DNA of 64,000 nucleotides from Muricea muricata (lineage: Eukaryota; Cnidaria; Anthozoa; Malacalcyonacea; Plexauridae): assembly GCA_963855995.1 (NCBI GenBank), contig OY979723.1:1617001-1681000 (forward strand), in the 5' to 3' direction. A program made the translations under genes and the position numbers. Under the pieces are notes generated by a model. It was not told the DNA's origin. It saw only the letters and a program-made list of their open reading frames with translations, and ran no database searches. Of the stretch, positions 27,101 through 39,100 are shown piece after piece; position 1 is the first letter of the stretch; each line of letters begins with the position of its first letter.

Positions 27101-30100
27101 CTTCGAGTCTTTCTTGTTTTTCGGATTCCAATTTATCAACCTCTTCTTTCAAGGCGCTACTGTACCACTTTTCTTCCTAAGAGAAAAAAACGCATGACAT
27201 TCCTAAGGATAATTAAAATACACGTTCTCTGACTAAGTATTTTACTATGATGGGTTAAGACAAAATAAACTATTTACAAGCTGTGTGTAGAAATGCGAAA
27301 CCGAATGCAGAAGGAAGCAATTCGTGATGTATTCCTAAGGATGATGCATGAATAGTAATGGTGAGTGTGACAATCTTGCTACAACAGTTCTGTATTAGGG
27401 TCGTTAGGTCAGCGTGGTAGCAAGTGTGATATTCCCCTCAAGTTGTTACAAGTTGTCAACAAGTTGTTCCAAACTTGTCGACAACTTTGGACAAGCAGTG
27501 CGGACACAACTTATTGACGTCTTCCTGACAGACTTGTTTCAAGTCGCGAGAAGACAGAATGAATGCATTCTACCAGGGCAGTTGTAGCAACTAAACATCC
27601 GCAGCCTTCAAGTTACCTTCAACGCAGCATTGATATCATTAATTTCACGCTGCAATGCAACAACTTCCGTTGATTTCTCCTCCAGATCCTTCAATGTCGT
27701 GTCGAGCAGCGACATGTCTTCAGAATTCGTTCCGCCGTGCGATTCCTCATCAAACGACAACAAGGAACCAGTTCGCTCGTTCCAAATTTTCGACGAATCT
27801 TGTCCATTCTTGATAACCGCTGATGTATTTTTTGCCTGAAAAAGGTGAAATTGAAACATAAACCTCAGTCTGAACACATACATTTAAAGGAATGGACTGG
27901 AAACGCGAGGTCAAGCGGTAATAACACCCCATAATATACTTTACTTTGGAACCCTGTAACTTCACTATAAATACGTGTATATTGAAACAAGAACAGCAAT
28001 GTCTATGGAATAATCAACTTTTCAAAACGTCTTGATGTAATGTAAAAAATGTAAAAAAGCTAAAAACCAACGCTGAATGTTTGCCTTCTTTTGAATGCCG
28101 AGAAATATCGTATGTCAAAAAAGTTTTACGAAAAAATTCAGTCGTGATTTCCAGCCTGTTTACTCCCCCCTCCCTCCCCCAGTAGCGAAGCTAGCCCGAC
28201 AATTTGGTCATGCTATCCAAATTTAAATCAGTAGCATTATTCATTTCTTGAGAAACTGATTCCTTATATGGTCTATAAACACAGAAAAATTTGCATGCCC
28301 AAATGTCGGGCTGACTTTGCCTCCCCCCCCCCCCCAACGAAAAAAGGTTAAAAGTATTGCTGTTCTACTTTAAAATGAATAAGTAAACACAATGTCCTGG
28401 GATATATTTAAATTTTAAAGCGAAGTTACAAAGTTCCAAAGTAAAGCGTATAAGGCTGTATCAGCCTAAGGATGCAGCATCGGTAACATTAGCGATTTAG
28501 CTCGCATTCGAGACCATTTTTTTAACTGTCTACGATTTGAATATAAAAAAACCTATGACTTGATTCATTACAACACTGCTTGTCTTTATGTACTGCACCT
28601 TCGAAGCTGCGTCTTCAGGTTTTGAGTCTCCATGTTCTTTCTCCCAATGTGCTTGGAGATCTTCGGCAGTTAGAAAGCCCCAGTAACATGTTGGACATAT
28701 GAAACCCTAAAAATAGATACAGAACGCGAGTTCCAGCAAAAGCCTTCTGAATCACTCTGCGCAAGCAAGTGTGGATATTATATAGCGTATATACTGCTGC
28801 TAGCGCATATCATTTCCTATCATGAATATGATGTTTTCTTTCCAAAATCAGCGGTCGTCGAGCGAGACATGTTCTCGCCGAAAAACAGCAACAGCGCCAG
28901 GGTTAGGCTTGTTTTATAGGTCGAATTTCAGTCGCGTCGAATGCAATTCAAACAACTGATGAGATGACTTTACTTGCTTAAACCGGGCTGAAATTTTAGC
29001 CCCTTAAAGTGCCTATGAAACGAAATTTTTACCACCTATTTTAAGATTACGTTGGGAAGATCACTTAAAATGAGAATATAATCTCTTTGCTAGAATTTTT
29101 CAACTGTCTTACCTGTCGAGATATTCAATTTTATTTGATATGATAATAACTTAACCAGTGACGTCATTATGCATAATGACTTTTTGAAAATCTTCATTGA
29201 TTTGAAAAGTAGTCAAAATATCGCACATACATTCCCAAGACTGAATGTTAATCCTCGCCTACTCATATGCAAGTCCAGTTTTAGTTTTTTTACATTATTG
29301 TATGTTGCAAAATAAGCAATTTAATTGACACTCATTATACAGGATGACGTCAGTGGTTGTGTTATTTGTACATTGAATAAATTTGAATATCTTGACAAGG
29401 AAGAGAGCTACAAAAATTTTACCAAAGAAGTTATATTGTCAATTTGAGTGATCTTTGAAATGCAATGAACAAAATATTAGAGCAAATTTCGTTTCATAAG
29501 CACTTTAATGCATTAAAGTGTGTATGAATATCAAAAGTATGTGAAGCTAAATGTATTAATTGTGTATTAAGATAGGATATACAACATACAAGCTAAAAGT
29601 GTCGCTTATAAATCGTAAACAATTAATCGTACGACTGTTCAGTCGTTGTAATGTATAATAATCTCGCCGGCCTAATAATAGAATGCGCTGTGATTGGTCA
29701 GTCGTTGAAAGATTAGACACTTCAAATTATCATTTCTGTTTCAAATTACGGTAGGATGGCGGCAGGTGCTCTTTCATTTCCCCCCCTTAAGCTCGAGAGC
29801 GCCTGCTTCGCAGGCTACTTGTGCATGAGTTACTCGTGTTCACTTGTGTGCCACTCGTGCTCAGTGTAGAATGAAACATTGAAAATTCTTTACTTTTAGT
29901 TGTTTATCTTCAATACTAAAGAGTTTTCCCACGACTAACACTGGTTAAAAAATGCGTACTGCAACTACTTTGGTGCTGTTAGCCCTAATGTGCATCACAG
30001 TTGAGGTGAACGGTTTAGTTTCCTCTCGTGAACAACAAACCAATGAAGACGGTGAGTATACAATGTGAACAACCTTACGTATATGGTAATATATTTCTTT

Positions 30101-33100
30101 TTCCGCTTGTCGATATTAAGAGCCTTAATTGTCAATTGGTTAAATCCTCAACGTCTTTTGTAGACATTTTACAGACAGTGTAACATCCCCCTTTGTCTTG
30201 TCTCGCAATATTTTGTGCAGCGAGGAATTGGGAAACAAGTCACATAAGTATATATAAAGTGTAACAACACTGATCAAGCAACTCTTTACTTGAAATAAAT
30301 CTCTTAATAGTGTAACAGCGTCCCATGCGTTTGGTCCCATTTTAATGGCTTTAATAATGCTTTTGCTTTTATTTCGTCAGTGACATGGGAGGTTTCAATG
30401 CCCAACGACGAGGATATTCCCGAAGATGAAGAGCTGTACGATACGAAGATTCTGAATAAGAGACGCCTTAGTGAGCTGAAGTTTCCAGGCGATTGCAAAG
30501 CCAAAACCCTTGTAGGTTTTGCGAAAAAATGCGGCCTCACGGTTGAAGCTGGAGGAAGCCATTGGGTGGTGAAAGACGGGAAGGAGTATGTGACCACCAT
30601 TCCTCATACTGTGAAGTCAAACTATACTTGCAAGAGTATAATTACCGTACTTAATGATCGCTGTGCCTGATTCAGGGGAATAGTCACTACCCGATCCTTT
30701 GTTAACTACAGTATATATGTTACATTGACGTAGTTATCACTGTAGTCTAGCCACTGAAATTAATAAACAAAGATTGATCGAGTTTAAATGTAATCCTCAT
30801 TCAATGCTAGTCAACGAATCCCTTCGTATATAGCTCTTAACTTGCGAAAGTTTATTTCTTTTCCCTCTAATATTATGAATTTTTTAAAATGGTCTGGCTT
30901 AAATATACAGGAAGTTCATACTTCCTGACAGCTAGTTCTAAGAATGGCGACAGACGTATTTACATTAGGCAAGCAGGGTTTTTAATTAATGACTTGGGGT
31001 CTTGTTCAGGGGTGAAGCCAGCCTGACATTTGGCGATGCAAATGCAAATTTTTCAGTGTTTATACTCCATATAAGGAATCATTTTAAAAAAAATGAATAA
31101 TAATGTTTTAAATTTGCATAAATTTGTGGTTTCGCTACTGGTCTTGTTCAATTTGTTAAAAAAAGCCTTATACATAAAAATATTCTCGTCTGTCAAAAAG
31201 TGACTGTAGATGTCCATGTTCTAAGGCTTCCTTATATTTCGTTCCAACGTTTAGCGATTACACCAAAGGGCCTGGTTGACCCAAGCAACAGGATACAGAA
31301 CGTGAGTTCCAGCAAAGGCCTTCTGAATCACTCTGAGCAAGTGTGGATATTCAAGCGTATATACTGCTGCTAGAGTGCTAGTGCATATTACTTCCTATCA
31401 TAAATGTGATGTTTTCTTTCCAAAATCAGCGGTCGTCGAGCGAGACATGTTCTCGCCGAAAAACAGCAAGAGCGCCAGGGTTAGGCAGGTTTTATAGGTC
31501 GAATTTCAGTCGCGTTAAACGCCATTCAAACAACTGATGAGATGACTTTACTCATTACTTTTGTTTAAATTGCATTCGATGCGACTGAAATGCGATGCAT
31601 AAACAGGCCTCAATTCGATCTCGTTTTCAATGGCGATGATATTTGGGGAATTTAGGCGAACGTGCAAATTACTTATGAAAAAGGAAAGAGTAGAAACGTA
31701 TAAGAACGCAGTTGGTTCATTTCTAGGTACTTGTCATAAATTAACAACGGCGGAGGGATGAACACATGGGGAGGGTGATAAACTTTTGAACCAAATATTC
31801 TTTCTAAAACCGCTGCCATATGGTCATAAACTTGAGAAAATATCAATATAAAACATGTATTTAGATTCCTAAACGCACATCTCAGTCTACACAAATGAAA
31901 ATAATATATTCTATTTTTACAATAACAGCCTGAATGTCAATCATCCTAAATTAGTTGCTTCCGTAGGAATGCTTAATGTTAGTACTTATGATTTGTAAAT
32001 GTCAACAACTATCGTAACAAATATAGCACTCTTTTTCTTTAATGCATTTGTTTTAAATATACCGTTTAACAAGTATATGAGCTCAAGTATAATTTTGAAT
32101 GATCCAGCCCATTCCTCCATTTGTAGAGTCTTTAAATTCACGACCCTCACCATGTTTCTATCCCTTCTCATCCGCTGTTAATTTCTGACAAGACTATTAG
32201 AAGGTTCTTCTTGATCTACCGCGGTCAATAAGTGCGATAGTGAGTTCGAAAAAATGATTCGTGAATAAATTTTGAAAAATCTTCCTTGAAAAATGGACTA
32301 AGTCAGATAGACACCTCGACAGTCGAGATTTATGTCATATGAAGCCCTACATAAGCCCTAATATAGAGCCCTTCATCTAACAAAACAGATTGATCCAAAG
32401 GCAAAATAATCTACTTGCATCGTATTGAAATAGCGTGACGGGAAGTCCGAAAAGACAATTATTTCAATATACTTTATTTGATGAATATGACATCTTAAAT
32501 GACACAGAATGTAAATAAAGGAAATTCCACTGTTTGACCAGGCCGCAGGTGTACAAATGTCTTGGTGAAGTTTTCTTGAAAACAATGATATTGCGACGTG
32601 AGTAATGCTAATTACATACTGACGTAATTTGTGTGGTTATAAAAAGTCACAGGGGTGCGCGAATTTGGCAGTGTGTTGATCTACGTAATCTAGAGAGGAC
32701 GAAACAGAGTAATTCGGTAAGTCTATATTCTGTACTGATGAAACCATGTTCTTTCAGGCAGGACAGTTTAGTGTTCTTTGAGACACGTGTACTTCTAAAT
32801 ATAAATTGTGAATTCGCAGAGTTTCCTTACACTTTACTGCGACAAGGATTTGAAAACAGGGAGTCACAACGCTTATAGCGATTAATCCAAGGCGTCTGGC
32901 TCACCCTAGCGATTTAAATCGATCCGAGATCGGTTAAGAGCCGTGGAGAGTCAAGAATGAGGTGGCACTGGTCCGTGTTGTATCTAAACTAGACCATCTC
33001 ATATCTAATTTTAAGATACACCTAAATTTTCAGCACTGCATATTTTTGAACAAACAATTGCCCAGTCAACGAGCTAAGTTAACGTTTCCTAAATTGCCTC

Positions 33101-36100
33101 TAGTTTACTGTACAGAATAATATTACATTTTTATTTTTATTTTTACAAGTTTACCATTAATAATTAGGTCAACTGTTACTAAATATAAACGAGATAAATT
33201 ACACATAATGGCTGGAATGACCACGCAGAGATAATTACATCCAGAAAGCATAGCATAAATTTACTCTAAAGCGTGACGGATATTTAGACACAATAATAAA
33301 CAGACAAACGAACTAACAGACCAAAAATTAGAACAAACGACGATGAAAAGACAAAATTACATATTCACATTCGGCGTTCTGTGTCCATAATTTAGAAGCC
33401 TGCTCCCAGATTAATAATTTAGTTGTCGAAGAACGAAAATCCGAACTTAAACGTATCGAAAGCTTCGCCATAAGAAACTTATGTAGTGTTTTCACGAAAA
33501 TTATTATTGTTCAGCATGCAAACCAACAAAGAACTTAATTCAGTTCTTTGTTACAAACATGTCAGTTATCTCTTCCGTTAGGGTCACAGTATAAGTAATG
33601 ATACTTGAACTGGTCAATGTTTAAAGGAAATCAAATTAGCATCTTGCAAAAACATGTCAGTTATCTCTTCCGTTAGCGTCACAGTATAAGTAACGATACT
33701 TGAACTGGTCAATGTTTGATACAAGGGAAATACTGTTTTGTTGTAAATCAGAAAATTTCAATGTAACTCAAGCTTTGTACTTACACGTGCACAGGTTTGG
33801 GGCTTTGCCGTCAATCATCTGTACCGGTATTTCGCGCGGCCAGGTAGTAAAGTGTTACGTCATAAAATGTAGTATTGTAAAATTGTAGGAAAGTAAAAGT
33901 AAAACATTGAAGTTAAGTTCATAGATATAGAGATATTAAGTTTTACCAAAGAAGTAAACGAAATAAGTTAAGTTTTGAACATTTTTTAAATCATATTGCC
34001 CGAGCATATAATTGACTAAGACAGTGCGACAACGCCTTAAACAAACAAAGGAAGAGAGCTGGCAGAGAGTTCAGAAGCCAACAACCTAACGCCTGATTGG
34101 TTTAGCTAACATCTGCCCACCTTTTCGTACACGTGCACAACGAATGTTACAACCGTTAGTATAAAAGGACCGCCACAGTTGAATTCCAGCAGTAGCTGCA
34201 GAGTAGCGAAAAGGAAGCGAAAACCCTACTCGAGAAGAGAAGACAAGACAAGACTACACAGGACAAGAGAAACGAAGAAGAAGAACTTGAGCTATAGAGA
34301 CTGTAGAATAAAATTGTAAAGATCTCCTACCTCGCGTAGAGATAAAAAAACCTATTATTACATCTTTTTGCTGTTTTCGTCATGTATATATATTTTTTAT
34401 CACTACACATTTGACATTTTACCATTACACATTTTGCTTTACTCGGCACAAATTGGTTATCAGTACACACTAAATTTGGGAATGTCTTAAGGGTGATCTC
34501 GAGGGGGGGGAAGGGGGGGGGGGGCGTTCGCACTAACGTCGTACAGTATTGTTGCAGGTTTATTGACCATTGGTGTGGCAACCTGACAAGCGGAATTTCA
34601 ATGTGACATAATGAGTGACAGTTTAATTTTACGGTGTAATGAGATGAACACGAAATTGTAATCGATTGTAAATATTGAATGCGAAGTTTATGTTGAAACA
34701 GGTTGCAAAGACCTAAGTAACAATTTACAAAATCCGTTAGGTCATCCTATTTAGATATTATTGTTCTAGTGATAACTTGTCAGTCAACCAAAGTGTATTC
34801 ATTTGGCTTGCGAGCTCATCATTGGGCGATTACAGAATCTAATATGGTGCTATAGAGGCCGATTACATGGAGAGTTTGAAGCCCAGGCTCAGATTTCCAC
34901 CCAGGCTGAGAAAATAATGTCTGGAAATTGAGCTATTTTGCCGTTCAAAATTCGCTCTAGCCCCTTAATGTATTAAAGTGTGTATGAATATCAAAAGTAT
35001 AAAAAGCTAAATGTGTTATGTGTGTATTGAGATAGGGTATACAACATATAAGCTAAATGTGTCGCTTATAAATCGTAAAAAAGTAACCGTACGACTGTTC
35101 AGTCGTTGTAAACTTGTGTGTCACTTGTGCGTGCGTTACTCGTGTTGACTTGTGTGCCACTCGTGCTCAGTGTAGATTGAAACATTGAAAATTCTTTCAC
35201 TTTTAGTTGTTTATCTTCAATACTAAAGAATTTTCCCACGACTAACACTGGTTAAAAAATGCGTACTGCAACTGCTTTGGTGCTGTTAGCCCTAATTATG
35301 TGTATCACAGTTGAGGTGAATGGTTTAGTTTCCTCTCATGAACAACAAACCAATGAAGACGGTGAGTATACAATGTGAATAACCTTAAACGTATATGGTA
35401 ATATATTTCTTTTTCCGCTTGTCGATATTAAGAGCCTTTGAGTGACGGCAATATCTGTAACACACTTAGTTTCTGAAATACTGAAGGACAAATGACACTA
35501 GCCGTCCACCATTTTGCTTTATAACAAGCTCTATTTTATTGGCGTCACAAGCAATGTAGACTGTATAAAACTACCTGTCAATTGGTTAAATCCCTCAACG
35601 TCTTTTGTAGACATTTTGCAGACAGTGTAACATCCCCCTTTGTCTTGTCTCGCAACATTTTATGCAGCGAAGAATTGGGAAACAAAGTCACAAGTATATA
35701 CAGTATATTATAGTGTAACAACACTGACCAAGCAACTCTTTTCTTAAAATAATAAAAATAGTGTAACAGCGTCTCAAAATGCGTTTTGTCCCATTTTAAT
35801 GGCTTTAATAATGCTTTTGCTTTTATGTCGTTAGTGACATGGGAGGTTTCAACGCCCAACGACGAGGATATTCTCGAAGATGAAGAGCTGTACGATACGA
35901 AGATTCTGAATAAGAGACGCCTTAAACAGCTGAAGTTTCCAGGCGATTGCAAAGCCAAAACCCTTGTAGGTTTTGCGAGAAAATGCGGCCTCACGGTTGA
36001 AGCTGGAGGAAGCCATTGGGTGGTGAAAGACGGGAAGAAATTTGTGACCACCATTCCTCACACTGTGAAGTCAAACGGCACTTGCAAGAGCATAATTAAA

Positions 36101-39100
36101 ACACTTAATCGTCACTGTGCCTAATTCAGGGGAATAGTCACTACCCGATTCTTTGTTAACTACAGTACATATGTTACATTGACGTAGTTATCACTGTAGT
36201 CTAGTCACTGAATTTAATAAACAAAGATTGATTGAGTTTAAATGTAATCCTCATTCAATGCTAGTCAACGATTCCCTTCGTATATAGCTCTTAACTTACG
36301 AAAGTCTATTCCTTTTCCCTCTAATATTAAGTAGTTTTTAAAATGGTCTGTCTTAAATAAAGGAAGTTCATACTTTCTTACAGCTAGATAAGAATGGCGA
36401 CAGACGTATTAACATTAGGCAGGGAGGGTTTTTAATTTATGACTTGGGTCTTGTTCAGGGGTGAAGCCAGCCCGACATTTGGCGATGCAAATGCAAATTT
36501 TTCAGTGTTTGTGCACCATATAAGGAATCAATTTTTAAAAAAATGAATAGTGTTTTAAATTTGCATAAATTTGTGGTTTCGCTACTGGTCTTGTTCAATT
36601 TGTTAAAAAAAGCCTTATACATAAAAATATTCTCATCTGTCAAAAAGTGACTGTAGATGTTCATGTTCTAAGGCTTCCTTATATTTCGTTCCAACGTTTA
36701 GCGATTACACCAAAGGGCCTGGTTGACCCAAGCAATTTAGATCGATCCGTAATCACTTCAGAGCCGCAGGGGGAAGTATGGACAGACAAAAACGAGTGAC
36801 ACGGATCCGAAATCGACCTAATCTCAACCAGCTCTAGTGATCTTGGGGGACGGGGGCGCGCGTTTATACTTAATACGCTTTGGTTCCATCTGATTTAGAT
36901 CGATCTCAAACCGATTCAAAGCTGTTTACTTGAACCAAGTGTCCATGCACGTTTGAACAAGAACGTCGTTGATTTCATTATATATAAATCTGAAAGCTGA
37001 ATATGGTAACTTTAATAAAAAAACGTCCATATTATACACTTATAGTGCCCCTATCGTAAGAGTTTGATCACAATAAGTATATATTTGAGGGAGACATGTA
37101 GTTGTCTTCACAAAAGAACCCGAATTTTGCAACGCTTTTCCGCACTAAAGAATAGAGAATTTTTACGAACAAGATAATTTCTTCTATCAAAGTAAAACGT
37201 AAAAAGGTATTACCTTAAAATTGATTAACAACGTGAAACAAAATTACTTGTGCAAGACGTCATTACAGCTTGACCTGCCATCAGGGCTTGATATTACAGT
37301 ATTTTCTCTCATGAATGTGACGCTCTTCTTTAAAAATCAGCAGCAGTAGAGCAAGACATGCAATTTTCTCCCCGAAGACTAAGAACGCTACGGTTAATTC
37401 GATCTCTTTTTCACTATGAGAATACAGCTAGCTCATTTTTAGGCGGGTTTTTTTATGTTCCAGGGTCAATAACTCCAATAGTGACCTTGAATAAATAATT
37501 AGATAAACTTGTGACGAAATCTCGAAAAAATTGGAAAATCCTCAAAAAATGAATGAAGTCTCAAAAGTCGAGATTTATGTCATAAGAAGTTCTATATATG
37601 ACATAAATCCCTTCTTCTTGTTTTCTATTTCTTACTTGGAAATTCCATGTAACAAAACACATTGATACAAAAGTTCATTCATGCGAAACAATGCACTTGC
37701 ATCCTTAACAAGGATTGGAAGCTTGAAAAGGCAATCTATTAAAATATAGGTCTTTTAATGAATATGACATTTTTAACGAGGCCTGATTTTGGTACAAAAA
37801 ATCCTGATGTTCAATGTGGTCGCAGTAAAGTGCAAAGGTTGATGGAGTTTTCTTCATAAAACTTACATCGCAACACGACTTGCTAAATATAGCATGACGT
37901 AATTTATCAGGTTATAAAAAGTCAACGAGGTGGGCGAATTTGGCATTGTGCAGGTTTGAAAATTGACACCGGACGAAGAATAATTCGGTAAGTTGATATT
38001 CCGTTTTTATGATAGATAAATAGATGGATAGATAGTTTAAAAAAGCTGGATTTCAAATGATTCACAATATGTAAAAGATAAAGCAGTCAGTTATAACATA
38101 TGAAATTATAGTCCATTAATTACGTTATTATAAAAACCTTAAAATTTAATATCTACATTTTTTTGTTCAAAATTATAACAGTACTTGAATTTTGACAGCT
38201 TGAATCGGTGTCAAGGAATTTTTAAAATGAACTGTCTTAATTAAACGAGGCTCATATTTTTGTACAGCTCCAAGGCTGTAGACAGAGGTATTCAGATTAG
38301 GCAGGAGGGTTCTTAATTTGTGACTTGGTTCTAGTTCAATTTGTTAAAAAAGCCTTATACATACTACATATTCTCGTCTGTCATAAAGTGATTTTAGATG
38401 TCCTTGTTTCAAAGTTTTCTTGTGTATCATACCAGGAAAATTTGTTTTCATTGCACGTCTTTGCATCCGTTCTAAATCGTTGGAAAGATACGTAGGAAGG
38501 TTCCAACGAAAAACTACAAGCAAATTCGACAAGGGATCTGATACGATGTTTTTTCTGGGAGGACAGTTAAGCATTCTTTGTGATGTGCTTATTCCTAAAC
38601 ATAAATTGCAGGTGACTTGAGTTTCCTAAAAAGACAACTACCAGAATATATATCAGACATGTTTACTGTAACAAACAACTCCACCTACAGTCTTAGAAGC
38701 AACGACCGTAAACTTCACTTAAATAAACCCAATATACTGATTTCATGAAAAAATCCTTCTCATACAGGGCAGCGTTTGCATGGAACAATTTACCTTGTGA
38801 TGTAGTTTCTGATTATGAGTCTCTCTCTATTGCAAGATTTAAAAATTTAATTAATATTTCAAGATTTTGGAAGATGGCAATTGAGAATATCTCAAGACAA
38901 TATTAGTCATTTCATGACACTTGTTTGACATTTGTGGAGTTGGGCTTGTGTATATGTCTTCATAAAACTTGCATAATTGTGCTGTCTGTGTATATTTTCT
39001 ATATTTCTTATAATTTTTATAGTATAATTCTAGATTTAATATTTTAGTAAATTGAAACGGCCTCTTGAAAATCAGACTTTGGCTGAAGAGCTACCGTTTT

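Larger units (their letters stand above)
29508..31287 (+). repeat. Segmental duplication, copy 1
   Basis: Matches 34964..36735 over about 1.8 kb in the same orientation: upstream block, gene, polyadenylation signal and a downstream tail ending GGTTGACCCAAGCAA. Similarity extends through intron and flank, so the duplication is recent. Copy 1 carries a private insertion near 29,650-29,815. Confidence 0.8.
34964..36735 (+). repeat. Segmental duplication, copy 2
   Basis: Second copy of the block at 29508..31287. Its intron is about 145 bases longer (473 against 329), including a stretch at about 35,440-35,575 that is absent from copy 1. Confidence 0.8.

Noticed and set aside
35578..36054. 158-residue minus-strand ORF
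   Set aside because: Exact antisense of exon 2 of paralogue 2 (with its shadow at 30304..30600 in paralogue 1). The plus-strand frame has the signal peptide, splice sites and conserved cysteines; the antisense reading has no recognisable domain.
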